From assembly GCA_003153915.1 (NCBI GenBank), contig PMBX01000201.1, positions 3,047 through 13,651 on the forward strand: a stretch of DNA of 10,605 bases, given 5' to 3'. Position 1 is the stretch's first letter. Each line of letters starts with the position of its first letter. Positions 1-7,540 of this stretch are shown here, one piece after another. Below the pieces are notes generated by a model. That model saw only the letters and a program-made list of their open reading frames with translations. It had not been told where the DNA came from and made no database searches. Both the position numbers and the translations under genes were made by a program. The stretch is from Phycisphaerales bacterium. Its GTDB lineage: Bacteria > Planctomycetota > Phycisphaerae > SM23-33.

Positions 1-548
1 AGGTTCCAGGCCATGTCCAGGCCCATGCCAGAGGCCACACAGATTTCCAGCAAGTCGATTGCGTCAGGCAGATGCCTTCGGATGTTGCGGCAGCGTTTGA
101 CGTAAAGCCCCTGCACGATCATGTTGGGCAAGAAGAAGAACAGGTAGCTGACACCCACTACAATGGCGATCTTATAACCCATCGTCAGTTGTGCCAGCCA
201 TGGCATGAACCAGCACATGGCCACTGTGCCTAAAAGCCCGACCACCAGCAACAGAAGCTTCGTGCCCAAGTACACCGAGGCGGCGGAAGACCCGTGGAAA
301 CCGGCAAAGGCCAGCTTTTCTTTCAGGCTGCGAGACGGCCCCACGCCTGAAACCATTGTGCCCAGGCGCCCCAGCGCGCCGGACATGTTGCCGTATCGCG
401 ACGACGCGCCCTCTTGCGAGCGGTCCGCCAGCGAGAGCCGGTCGCGAAGCGTTCTGCCCCGCGTCGCGCTCAACAGTACCAACGCGCCGCCAATACCCAA
501 AACGGCGATCAGTACCAGCCCTGCAATCAATAGTTCTTGCATGCCCAT
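1..548 (-). CDS. tadC: TadC-like Flp pilus inner-membrane platform protein, 3' end missing
   Basis: Reading leftward, 182 codons are open with no stop before the window edge, so the C-terminal part is missing. TadC and TadB are the paired GspF/PilC-type (T2SSF) inner-membrane proteins on which the CpaF ATPase acts. An N-terminal hydrophobic segment (about residues 5-27) is followed by a basic cytoplasmic stretch, then two hydrophobic segments (about 95-115 and 124-143). The start of the T2SSF domain appears at residues 157-182, with the family-typical string RRHLPDAIDLLEICVASGMG. The ATG at 548 is 8 nt past the tadB stop, and AAGG lies 6 nt before it. A second ATG two codons later (542) is possible. 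Gene order after tadB and the T2SSF signature make the call firm, although only the first half is visible. Confidence 0.9.
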   Translation of the reverse strand, partial: MGMQELLIAGLVLIAVLGIGGALVLLSATRGRTLRDRLSLADRSQEGASSRYGNMSGALGRLGTMVSGVGPSRSLKEKLAFAGFHGSSAASVYLGTKLLLLVVGLLGTVAMCWFMPWLAQLTMGYKIAIVVGVSYLFFFLPNMIVQGLYVKRCRNIRRHLPDAIDLLEICVASGMGLDMAWN

Positions 549-556
549 AAGCGGCC

Positions 557-1543
557 TTAGACGTCTATCCTGGACAACCGGTTCATTACGACGATTCCCA
601 GTACAAACAAGCTGCCGCCGACGCCCAGCATGATCTGGCCGACGGTGGTGGTATAAAGCGGCTTGGTGTAGTTGGGGTTCACGATATTCAGGATGAGAAA
701 CAACAGAACGGGCATCACCAGCAGGACCCGCTTGCTGAACTGTGTCTGAGCCGTCAGCACCCGGAACCTTCGCTTGATACGGATGCGCTCACGGACGACG
801 TGCGCCAGGCGGTCCATCATGTCCGCCAGGTTACCGCCGCTGCGCATCTGCACGGTGGCCGAGGCGGCAAAAAGCCGCATGTCGCTCTGCGGACAGGTGC
901 TGGCTCCGTTGCGAACCGCTTCCTCCAAACCAATACCCATGTTCTGCTCTTGGTAGATTGCCAAGAAGACCGTGCCCACTGGCGGTTCTATCTCCTCGGA
1001 AATCAGGTGAATTGATCCCGATAGCGGGTGGCCGGCGCGCAGGGACCGGGACATCAAGTCCAGAGCCTCCACGAACTGCTGGTCGAATAGCTTGGCCATC
1101 TTTTCGGTCCGGCTGGTCACGATCCACCAGGCTGCCATGAACACGCCCGCCGCTCCGGCCACGCCAGCCAGGATCGAATTCGTCATGACCGCCAGAAGCG
1201 CGAAGATCGCCCCGGCCACCAGCAGCAAGGCGACTGCCGCCATGGCGGGTTGGATGTAAAGATCGGCCGCTGCCAACCGTTGACGCGCGCGGCTGGACAG
1301 GCTTTTGTCCATTGCCAGGCGCGGCACCATCGTTGTGACCATTTGCCCATTGTGCCAAAGGCTTAACGTGCGGTCGGGCAGAGGCTCTTCCTGGCCCAGT
1401 TTCAGCCGGCGCTGAAGTTGCTGGGTCTTCTTGGCTCGCCACAGTGCCCAGACAATCACTGCGATCAGAAAAATAGAGAAAATAAAGGCAAAGACGGAGA
1501 TCGTCACGATCTGATCCATCCCGTGCCTTGTCAACTCGTTCAT
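557..1543 (-). CDS. tadB: TadB-like Flp pilus inner-membrane platform protein
   Basis: A protein of 328 residues, close to the usual TadB length. It is an integral inner-membrane T2SSF-domain protein that pairs with TadC and transmits CpaF ATPase work to pilin assembly. Visible parts: N-terminal membrane segment (residues about 12-35), basic linker, two hydrophobic segments (about 98-120 and 122-142), the T2SSF core (about 155-285) containing ALDLMSRSLRAGHPLSGSI at 160-178, and two C-terminal membrane segments (about 272-288 and 302-320). The reading frame is open further upstream to 1690, but that part overlaps the cpaF end and has no membrane or family character, so I start at the ATG at 1543, 7 nt after the cpaF stop. 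The ATG at 1519 (MDQIVT), with AAGG 6 nt upstream, is a realistic alternative. The tight spacing to both neighbours implies coupled translation. Confidence 0.92.
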   Translation of the reverse strand: MNELTRHGMDQIVTISVFAFIFSIFLIAVIVWALWRAKKTQQLQRRLKLGQEEPLPDRTLSLWHNGQMVTTMVPRLAMDKSLSSRARQRLAAADLYIQPAMAAVALLLVAGAIFALLAVMTNSILAGVAGAAGVFMAAWWIVTSRTEKMAKLFDQQFVEALDLMSRSLRAGHPLSGSIHLISEEIEPPVGTVFLAIYQEQNMGIGLEEAVRNGASTCPQSDMRLFAASATVQMRSGGNLADMMDRLAHVVRERIRIKRRFRVLTAQTQFSKRVLLVMPVLLFLILNIVNPNYTKPLYTTTVGQIMLGVGGSLFVLGIVVMNRLSRIDV

Positions 1544-1550
1544 GCGTGCC

Positions 1551-2888
1551 CTACTTAGCCCCGTTGCCCAATACGCGCTGCTGGAACAGGTCCAGCGGCA
1601 TGGAAATTCCTTCGGCTTTGAGGTGCTCCAAAAGCCGTGGGACCACGCCGCAGGCTTCAAATCGCCCCTGCGCCTGGCCCTCAGAGTCAACGTCGGTCTG
1701 GCGGAACGTAAAGATGTCGCTCATGCAGATGACATCGCCTTCCATTCCGATGATCTCTGAAATGTTTAGCACCTTACGCCGTCCGCCTGTGACGCGCCCA
1801 ATGTGTACCAGCAAGTTTATCGCCGAACTCATCTGCTGGCGGATCGCGTGGATAGGATAGTTGATTCCGGCCATACTGACCATGTTCTCCAGGCGGCGCA
1901 GAGCGTCTCGCGGCGAGTTGGCATGCACCGTCGTCATCGAGCCTTCGTGGCCGGTGTTCATGGCTTGCAGCATGTCCAGCGTCTCTTCACCGCGAACCTC
2001 GCCGATGATGATGCGGTCGGGCCGCATGCGCAACGTGTTGCGCAGAAGCTCACGCTGGGTCACCTCGCCGGCGCCCTCGATATTGGGCGGCCTGGTCTCC
2101 AGCCGAACAACGTGGTCTCGCTGAAGTTGCAGTTCGGCAGCATCCTCGATGGTGATGACGCGCTCACCGGAGGGAATCCACTTGGACAGCACGTTCAGCA
2201 GCGTGGTCTTGCCACTGCCCGTGCCGCCGGAAATCAGGATGTTCCGCTTGCCCCGGACACAGCCCTCCAGGAACATCACCATCTCCGGCGCCAGCGTCCG
2301 TAGCGCCAGGAGTTGTCGTGAGTCGATGGGGATCGTGCCAAAACGCCGGATACTCAAAGCCGGTCCGTCCAGCGACAGCGGCGGGATGATAGCATTCACG
2401 CGCGAGCCGTCGGACAGCCGGGCATCCAGCATTGGCGAACTTTCGTCGATGCGCCGGCCCACGCGGGTGGCGATCCGCTGGATCATCTGCAAAAGCCGTT
2501 GCGTCCCGGAAAACGTTATCGAGGTCTGCTCCAATTGGCCATGTCGCTCGATGTACACCTGGTTGACGCCGTTGACCAAAATGTCACTGACGGAGGGATC
2601 ACGCAAAAACTCTTCCAGCGGTCCCAGCCCGAAGATGTCATCCAGAACTTCGTTGAGAAGCTGCTGTTTCTCCACCGCCGAGAAGGGATAACCCACCTCG
2701 CTGAGCAGCCCGTCCAGCCGCTGGGAGCACTCCCGGTAGAGCTGTTCACTGCTGAGGCGCTGGACCTGGAGAAGATCGAGCGTCTGGAGCAACTGACGGT
2801 GGACCCGGCTTTTGATTTCCTGCAAATGCGCCTCGTCCCGCGCCTCCGCGGCGTTGCTATTGCTCATCTGTGCCGGATTCGTTTTCAC
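1551..2888 (-). CDS. cpaF: CpaF/TadA secretion ATPase of the Flp pilus
   Basis: A hexameric cytoplasmic ATPase of the GspE/VirB11 superfamily that energises Flp pilus assembly through TadB and TadC. The 445 residues match the family. All motifs are intact: Walker A GGTGSGKT at 221-228 (K227), Asp box ITIEDAAEL at 246-254, Walker B RIIIGEVRGEE at 292-302 (E297), and His box GHEGSMTTVHANS at 313-325. The N-terminal helical region and N-domain (about 20-170) include the typical GLGPLEEFL string. The start is GTG, inside a GTGA overlap with the cpaE stop (4 nt), and is preceded by a purine-rich GAGGGGGG stretch. The next ATG (2867) has no good ribosome site. The overlap implies translational coupling to cpaE. 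I see no missing catalytic residue. Confidence 0.97.
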   Translation of the reverse strand: MKTNPAQMSNSNAAEARDEAHLQEIKSRVHRQLLQTLDLLQVQRLSSEQLYRECSQRLDGLLSEVGYPFSAVEKQQLLNEVLDDIFGLGPLEEFLRDPSVSDILVNGVNQVYIERHGQLEQTSITFSGTQRLLQMIQRIATRVGRRIDESSPMLDARLSDGSRVNAIIPPLSLDGPALSIRRFGTIPIDSRQLLALRTLAPEMVMFLEGCVRGKRNILISGGTGSGKTTLLNVLSKWIPSGERVITIEDAAELQLQRDHVVRLETRPPNIEGAGEVTQRELLRNTLRMRPDRIIIGEVRGEETLDMLQAMNTGHEGSMTTVHANSPRDALRRLENMVSMAGINYPIHAIRQQMSSAINLLVHIGRVTGGRRKVLNISEIIGMEGDVICMSDIFTFRQTDVDSEGQAQGRFEACGVVPRLLEHLKAEGISMPLDLFQQRVLGNGAK

Positions 2889-4042
2889 GCCTTACCCCCC
2901 TCGGCCCCTCTGCCTGTATGGCGCACCAGACTCGACGCCAACTTTTCCAATTCTTTACGAAACGCCGAGCGCGGAGCGGTCTTGGCCAGCGGCTGGCCGA
3001 AGTTCAGGCTCTTGGTGGTCGCGCCAAAATCATTGCTGGTGCATTTGAGGGAAAGCTCACCCAACGCCTTCTGGCCGTCCTGGATACTGATGGTGGGCGT
3101 GCGCTTGTGATACCGATTGGCGATGGGGCTGACAGAACTGAGCGGCACGCCCCGATCCCTCAACGCCGCAACCATCGACAGCACGATACGAATGTCCTTG
3201 ATCATCAACTGGAAGACAATCAGGGTCATCCGGCTGGCGCGAGCCAACGTCGCTGCTGTTTCCATCGTCACGCGCGGCGCGTCAATCACCGTGTGCTCGT
3301 AGGCCCGCTGGCAGGCATCAAGAAAGTCCGGTAAATTCGCATTGTTGATCGGTTTGGGGTTGGAAAAGTCGACGCTGGCTGGGCTGATCAGTGCGTGGAG
3401 CTTGTCGGAATGGACCAGGGCGCTGGTTCGGATCAATTCCGCATCTACCTCGCCGGCCCCGCGAGCCAGCACATCGGCCACGCTGTAGCTACCCTCGAGT
3501 CCCAAGTAGGTCGCGACGCTTCCATACGAGGCATCCATGTCCACGATCAGCGCTTGTCCGGTTGACACGAGGCTCATCTCATTAGCCAGATTCACCGCCA
3601 CCGTGGTGGCTCCGCAACCTCCGCTGGCTGACAGAACGGTCACGATCGATCCTTCTGTCGCCGCGCCCCCAACGGCCTGAAACAACCGCAGAAGCACGGC
3701 CGGAAGCTCCTCGGCGATCGCCTGTTTGAGAAAAACGTGCCTTACTCCGGCCTGCATGGCCAACACAAGTAGGCTGTCATCCCGGACGCTGGATAAAACG
3801 CCCAGCCGAAGGCCGGGGTAACGCTCCGCGACGCCCTCCAGTTCGCGGAGAACCCGCTCCGGATTGGCGTCGATGTCCACAAGCGCGACAGACACCGGCG
3901 CATGCTTCAGCCGGCCCATCAACTCAGGTACATGATGACAGACATAGGCCAAGTCTGACGAGCTAGGCAACGCCCGTTTAACTGCTTCGATTGTCGCGAG
4001 ATCCATCGAGGATATCGCGATCTTCATGCTCTCACTGACCAT
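2885..4042 (-). CDS. cpaE: CpaE/TadZ-like localisation ATPase with receiver-like N-terminus
   Basis: CpaE (TadZ) proteins belong to the MinD/ParA superfamily and position Flp pilus assembly. This one has 385 residues. Residues about 6-120 form a receiver-like domain, with D56 at the phospho-acceptor-like place in ALVDIDA and a lysine at 106 in VFLKQ. The MinD-like domain follows: deviant P-loop SASGGCGATT at 138-147, Walker A' ALIVDMD at 164-170, and VIDAPR at 252-257. The P-loop has Ser and Ala where canonical KGGVGKT has its two lysines; substitution is usual in this family. The start is uncertain. The ATG at 4042 directly abuts the cpaC stop, while the ATG at 4027 (MKIAIS) would begin exactly at the first receiver strand. 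The stop overlaps the cpaF start by 4 nt. Confidence 0.92.
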   Translation of the reverse strand: MVSESMKIAISSMDLATIEAVKRALPSSSDLAYVCHHVPELMGRLKHAPVSVALVDIDANPERVLRELEGVAERYPGLRLGVLSSVRDDSLLVLAMQAGVRHVFLKQAIAEELPAVLLRLFQAVGGAATEGSIVTVLSASGGCGATTVAVNLANEMSLVSTGQALIVDMDASYGSVATYLGLEGSYSVADVLARGAGEVDAELIRTSALVHSDKLHALISPASVDFSNPKPINNANLPDFLDACQRAYEHTVIDAPRVTMETAATLARASRMTLIVFQLMIKDIRIVLSMVAALRDRGVPLSSVSPIANRYHKRTPTISIQDGQKALGELSLKCTSNDFGATTKSLNFGQPLAKTAPRSAFRKELEKLASSLVRHTGRGAEGGKA

Positions 4043-5596
4043 CTACTTATTCGCCTTTTCCGCCCCGCCGGAACCCGGCTGCGTCGTAGCCTCACTTGTC
4101 CTGTGCAACCGGTAATGATTCGCCGGACCAGGTTGATCGTACGTCGCCCAAGCGCCCGGGCCGCGAAGGGAGAGAATGCCCGCCTGCTGCAACCACCGAG
4201 CGTCGCTGGCAGATAGTTTCGCCGGTTGCTTGCCCGTCAGATTGCCCAAGGCATACACCTCCCAGTCCGTGGGAACGCTTTCTGTAACACCAGGTACCGC
4301 TGGAGCGCTGTTCAAGGGCTCCACGAGCGTCGCGGTCACCAGAACCAGCATTTCCGTCTCGCCGCTTTGGTACCGCACCGACCGGAACAACGCTCCGAGC
4401 ACCGGCAAGTCACCAGCACCGGGAACGCGGGAATTCGTGCCATCAGCGCTTCGACTGATAAGCCCCGCCATGCAGAAGGTCTGTCCACTCTTAAGCTCCA
4501 GGGTCGTCTCCGCCTTACGCGTGACGATCGAAGGTATGCTGAAGCCCTGAATCTCCACCGCCCCGACCTGTGACAGTTCGCTGACCTCAGGCGCAACGAA
4601 CAGCCGGATGCCGCCGTCGCCCAGCACCATGGGCCGGAACTTCAACCGGACGCCGAACTCCTTGTACTCGATGGAAATCGCCGTGCTGCCCGAAGATGAT
4701 CCCTGAACCACCGGAATCGGATACTCTCCGCCAGCCAGAAAACTTGCGGTCTCTCCGCTCAACGCCACCAGGGTTGGCTCAGCCAGCACCCGCAGATAGC
4801 GGTTCTCCGACAAGGCCTGGACGAAGAACTCCATCGGCACGTGGGGAGCGCCGCCGAAGAGCGTAGCAGCCGGGCTGACCGATGCGTCAGATGTAAAGTT
4901 AAATGCCGTGCCAGACTGAGCTGACGTGCCCGAGAGCACGCCTATACTGATCGGATTGATCGGCCCGCCGGCGGAAGACCCCACCGTCACACCGCCAAAG
5001 AAATCGCCGCCGGTGAAAAAGGCGTTGATACCCAGGGTGCGCATCGCTGTCCGGCTGACCTCAGCGACCCGGACTTGGAGCTTCACCTGCTGCACGCCGG
5101 AGACATTGGTCATGTCCACGTTCTTGAGTCCCGAAACCGCCAGATAGTTTCGCAATTGCAACGCCTGATCGGCCCGGCTCAAAGACCCCGAGATCACAAG
5201 CATGTCGCCCGCCTGCACCAGCGTCAGCTTCGAACCAGGCATCAGCTTTTCCAGACTCTCCTTCGTGCGCGACAGATTTGGCCCCACCTCCACCCGCGTC
5301 TGCCATGCCGTCTCATTCTTGTTCCATGCGATCAGGTCTGTCACCCCCACCGCCTTACCCATGACCAGGACTTGGCTGGGCGAAAGCACCTGAACATCGG
5401 CGATGTTGGTCTGCGTAATCGACACGCGTTTGGCCGGCCAAGGAGTCTTGACGATTATCGAACTGCCCAGGTCGACATGGACCACCGCCGTGGGCGAATC
5501 TGGCCCGTCCGCCGCGCGGCATGTCGAGCAGGCGCCCCAGACAACGCACATCGCCACAGCCAGCCCTCGGCCGAATCCGTAAGCGTTAAGAGTCAC
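4043..5596 (-). CDS. cpaC: CpaC/RcpA outer-membrane secretin of the Flp pilus
   Basis: A secretin that forms the outer-membrane channel for the pilus. It has 517 residues. An N-terminal signal peptide spans about residues 1-28 (hydrophobic core GLAVAMCVVWGA, likely cleaved near CRAA). A pilus-formation N-domain follows at about 42-105 (SSIIVKTPWPAKRVSI; VLVMGKAVGVTDLIAWN), then a BON-like region at about 110-165. The secretin domain covers about 170-428 and has the family strings VLAEPTLVALSGETASFLAGG (split across 270-290) and VPGAGDLPVLGALF at 391-404. About 80 residues follow the secretin domain, with no family I can name. The start is GTG, with GGAG 7 nt upstream and no competing ATG in frame. 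It sits 55 nt after cpaB, and cpaE starts at the next base after its stop. Confidence 0.95.
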   Translation of the reverse strand: MTLNAYGFGRGLAVAMCVVWGACSTCRAADGPDSPTAVVHVDLGSSIIVKTPWPAKRVSITQTNIADVQVLSPSQVLVMGKAVGVTDLIAWNKNETAWQTRVEVGPNLSRTKESLEKLMPGSKLTLVQAGDMLVISGSLSRADQALQLRNYLAVSGLKNVDMTNVSGVQQVKLQVRVAEVSRTAMRTLGINAFFTGGDFFGGVTVGSSAGGPINPISIGVLSGTSAQSGTAFNFTSDASVSPAATLFGGAPHVPMEFFVQALSENRYLRVLAEPTLVALSGETASFLAGGEYPIPVVQGSSSGSTAISIEYKEFGVRLKFRPMVLGDGGIRLFVAPEVSELSQVGAVEIQGFSIPSIVTRKAETTLELKSGQTFCMAGLISRSADGTNSRVPGAGDLPVLGALFRSVRYQSGETEMLVLVTATLVEPLNSAPAVPGVTESVPTDWEVYALGNLTGKQPAKLSASDARWLQQAGILSLRGPGAWATYDQPGPANHYRLHRTSEATTQPGSGGAEKANK

Positions 5597-5616
5597 GATG
5601 TATCTCCCAAATCTTA

Positions 5617-5634
5617 GCGGCCCAGCCCGGCCGC
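5617..5634 (-). promoter_or_regulatory. G+C hairpin in the cpaB-cpaC gap
   Basis: Perfect 6-bp arms GCGGCC / GGCCGC with a 6-nt loop occupy the centre of the 55-nt gap. On the minus strand the stem is followed by TAAGATTTGGGAG, which carries the cpaC ribosome site rather than a U-tract. It is therefore not a standard terminator. It could slow ribosomes, act in mRNA processing, or be chance in G+C-rich DNA. Confidence 0.4.
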
Positions 5635-5651
5635 GACAGTCCGTTAGCCCA

Positions 5652-6566
5652 CTATTCTTCTATCTGGCGCGCTCCCGCCGGAGCAGAGAATTCCCTGACC
5701 TCCTGGCTTGCACCGTGGAAGACGGTCGTCGTCCAGCGAGTCAGTTGCGGCTTGTCCGGTACGGTGACTGGACTAGATGCGGCAGGGGCCATCGCCACGA
5801 CAGGCGGAGGGGGGGCGACGGTCTTGACCAGGTCGCTCAGCACGGTCATATCCAACCTTACGGGCGCGTCATCGCTGGGGTTCCTCATCGCCAGGGAAAT
5901 CTTACCGTGTTCCGTGGCCAGTTGCAGCGCTCCGGCCTGCTCGGAGTCTACCAGCAGCGTCACAACCCTCTTGGAGCCACTCGAAACAACCGGTACGTGC
6001 CGTTCCTGCGTGGCCGGCGAGACGGTCTCCTGGTTCTTGCGTTCGGCCTCGATGCCAAGCACGCGGACGTTCCGCAGGAGCGTGGTGGAAACAGGCTCGG
6101 TCTGCCCGTTGCTTATCGGCATGTCAAAGGTCACCAGCACATCCACCATGCAGCCGGGATACAGCAACCCCTCGATGCCCGAGTAATCGGCCAGCGAGAC
6201 GGCCATGGCACGCTTGCCCTTTTCCAGGTTGGCCGCAAGCAACGAACCGGCAACGGACGGCACGAAGCAGTCGTTGCGGAACGCCTGCCCCTTGACCATG
6301 GGCTTGGCCACCACCCGCCCGATGACGTCAGCGCGATTGTACATGAACTCCGAGGTCGATTTGCCCGCGGGAACCTTGGCGATTTCGACGCAGTCGCTTT
6401 CCACGATCGACATGGCGGGCATCCCGCGAGAGGCGACCATCACGGTCTCCTCCTCGCCAGGGGCAGGCGCGGCCGATCCGCTCCGCAGCCGCGACGCCAT
6501 CAAGATCGCCGCGGCAGTCGCGGCAATGAGTCCAAGGACCAGCAGGCCGAGCACGGACCATTTCAT
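5652..6566 (-). CDS. cpaB: CpaB/RcpC-like Flp pilus assembly protein
   Basis: A periplasmic protein anchored by one N-terminal membrane segment (residues about 3-24), thought in this family to support the secretin. It has 304 residues. An SAF-type domain covers about 40-100 (ETVMVASRGMPAMSIVESD; VIGRVVAKPMVKGQAF). The RcpC/CpaB domain covers about 110-240, including GSLLAANLEKGKRAMAVSL, the SGIEGLLYPGCMVDVLVTF region, and VTLLVDSEQAGALQLATEHG. The last 60 residues are proline- and alanine-rich, then polar. The start is decided by a strong ribosome site, AAGGAG, 8 nt before the ATG. It lies 184 nt after cpaA and 55 nt before cpaC, so the internal spacing is looser than in the genes that follow. 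Confidence 0.93.
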   Translation of the reverse strand: MKWSVLGLLVLGLIAATAAAILMASRLRSGSAAPAPGEEETVMVASRGMPAMSIVESDCVEIAKVPAGKSTSEFMYNRADVIGRVVAKPMVKGQAFRNDCFVPSVAGSLLAANLEKGKRAMAVSLADYSGIEGLLYPGCMVDVLVTFDMPISNGQTEPVSTTLLRNVRVLGIEAERKNQETVSPATQERHVPVVSSGSKRVVTLLVDSEQAGALQLATEHGKISLAMRNPSDDAPVRLDMTVLSDLVKTVAPPPPVVAMAPAASSPVTVPDKPQLTRWTTTVFHGASQEVREFSAPAGARQIEE

Positions 6567-6750
6567 GTTAGCGTCTCCTTAATTTGGACCGGCTTCGTCG
6601 ACCGCCGAACCGACAATCCAAGTGCCTGAAATAATATCGGACTTAAGATGCGGAAAAACATAACGTTTTTTCTAATCCGTTCCGGCCCCGACACGGCCAT
6701 GGAAGACCGGTGAGCGATCACCAGCGGTCACGTGGACCGTCGCTATCGCG
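6567..6750 (-). other. cpaA-cpaB intercistronic spacer with two small inverted repeats
   Basis: No gene is seen in these 184 nt. Just past the cpaA stop is a hairpin with 5-bp arms CGGTC / GACCG (6725-6729 and 6735-6739, 5-nt loop). Further on is an A+T stem, AAAAAC / GTTTTT (6654-6659 and 6665-6670, 5-nt loop). A TATTAT (6636-6631, minus strand) could serve as a -10 for cpaB, but I find no convincing -35 at 16-18 nt, so an internal promoter is only a possibility. Confidence 0.4.
6575..6580 (-). promoter_or_regulatory. Strong ribosome binding site of cpaB
   Basis: AAGGAG on the minus strand, 8 nt before the cpaB ATG. It is one of the two best Shine-Dalgarno matches in the leftward unit, the other belonging to flp. 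It suggests cpaB initiates on its own rather than by coupling. Confidence 0.8.
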
Positions 6751-7335
6751 TCACCCGCGCCAGAAATGAACGGCCAGAGCTGCGCTGACGACACCCAGCA
6801 GGATGGCCGGCCCATAGGGCATATTCTGCATGGTCTCCGGCGACGGCAAGGAAAAGACCGTTCCCGGTCGATCTCGCCTCAGCACCACTCGTTCCAACCG
6901 GTTCTTTCCGGCAAGCAATATCTCGCCGACATTGACCAGCACCGACCAGTGTTGTTTACGAAGCAGCGAGTAGCCCACCGCCAGTACGATCCCGAACACA
7001 GCCACGCACGCCAAGGCCGCCAGGCCGTTGATGATGCCAAGCCAGGCACCGATGCCTGCCATGAACTTAGCATCACCGGCGCCGCCCTTGGCGAAGAGGA
7101 AGAGGAATAGGTATGGCGCCGCGCAGATGGTCATTGCCGCCAATGAGTCAGCCAGTCCCATCCAGCCGCCGCGCCAACCGGCCCAGAACAGGCCAGTAAT
7201 CAGAAGGCTGCCCGACAGCGCATTGGGAATGCGCCTCCACCGCAGGTCAGCCCATGTCGCCAGAAGCGAGGAACCGACGGCCACGCCCCACTGGAGGGGC
7301 GCATTTCCATGGCTCCAGAGAGTCAGCGCCCACAT
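6751..7335 (-). CDS. cpaA: CpaA/TadV-like prepilin peptidase
   Basis: An inner-membrane aspartic peptidase (A24 family) that cuts the leader from Flp pilin and from TadE-type pseudopilins. From the ATG at 7335 it has 194 residues and lacks the N-terminal methyltransferase domain of PilD-type enzymes, as expected for TadV. The catalytic aspartates are D30 in TWADLRWRRIPN and D88 in the GxGD motif GGAGDAKFMAG. Membrane segments lie at about 15-29, 41-55, 61-82, 92-121 and 173-190. The end MPYGPAILLGVV is typical of the family. The frame stays open upstream to 7593, but that stretch overlaps flp and two RNA hairpins and has no membrane character. The ribosome site is poor (GGCGGG about 6 nt upstream), consistent with low output relative to flp. 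Confidence 0.9.
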   Translation of the reverse strand: MWALTLWSHGNAPLQWGVAVGSSLLATWADLRWRRIPNALSGSLLITGLFWAGWRGGWMGLADSLAAMTICAAPYLFLFLFAKGGAGDAKFMAGIGAWLGIINGLAALACVAVFGIVLAVGYSLLRKQHWSVLVNVGEILLAGKNRLERVVLRRDRPGTVFSLPSPETMQNMPYGPAILLGVVSAALAVHFWRG

Positions 7336-7398
7336 GGCTGCCCGCCTATGGTTGAAATGTCGCGCCGTTCCATCGGCTTTCCGGCCACCAAATGTCAC

Positions 7399-7436
7399 CC
7401 GGGGCTGGGGAATCGAACAATGCATCCCCACCCCGG
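7399..7436 (-). promoter_or_regulatory. G+C-rich hairpin upstream of cpaA
   Basis: On the minus strand CCGGGG-T-GGGGA pairs with TCCCC-AG-CCCCGG. That gives 6 + 5 bp around a 1x2 internal loop, closing a 13-nt loop. The distal arm is followed by GTGACATTTGG, not a U-run. It lies 63 nt before the chosen cpaA start. Likely roles are transcript stability, processing or pausing; function is inferred only. Confidence 0.6.
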
Positions 7437-7443
7437 TTGACTC

Positions 7444-7540
7444 AACTCGTCGTCTCACCCGGCCGGCAGCCTGTTCGTGAGACCAGTTTCCAACGGTCGC
7501 CGAACAGGCCGCCAATTGGGCAATCACCGGCCGACGAGTT
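7444..7540 (-). promoter_or_regulatory. 97-nt nested inverted-repeat RNA element after flp
   Basis: Reading the minus strand, the outer arms are AACTCGTCG (7540-7532) and CGACGAGTT (7452-7444), a perfect 9 bp. The first two bases belong to the flp stop codon. A continuing 5-bp helix GCCGG / CCGGC follows after a bulge. The inner arms are GCCTGTTCG (7509-7501) and CGAACAGGC (7477-7469), again 9 bp perfect. The 23-nt apical region can itself pair GACC with GGTC. Two independent perfect 9-bp pairings, properly nested, are unlikely by chance. No U-tract follows. The position directly after pilin suggests a 3' stabiliser or partial terminator that makes flp mRNA more abundant than the rest of the operon; this is inference. 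Confidence 0.7.

Noticed and set aside
1544..1690. N-terminal extension of tadB
   Set aside because: It overlaps the end of cpaF and adds low-complexity Arg/Trp/Ser sequence; ATGs at 1543 or 1519 give the normal protein.
6612..6626. Sigma54-like GGCAC-N5-TTGTC upstream of cpaB (minus strand)
   Set aside because: The -12 GC is GT here, and the best-conserved dinucleotide must match for a credible call.
5598..6629. 343-codon plus-strand open frame covering all of cpaB
   Set aside because: The minus-strand frame encodes a clear CpaB with a strong ribosome site. The plus-strand product is Arg/His/Gly-rich with no domain, a reverse-strand shadow in G+C-rich DNA.
7399..7540. Intrinsic terminator after flp
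   Set aside because: Strong stems are present, but none is followed by a U-tract, so I list them as regulatory structures instead.
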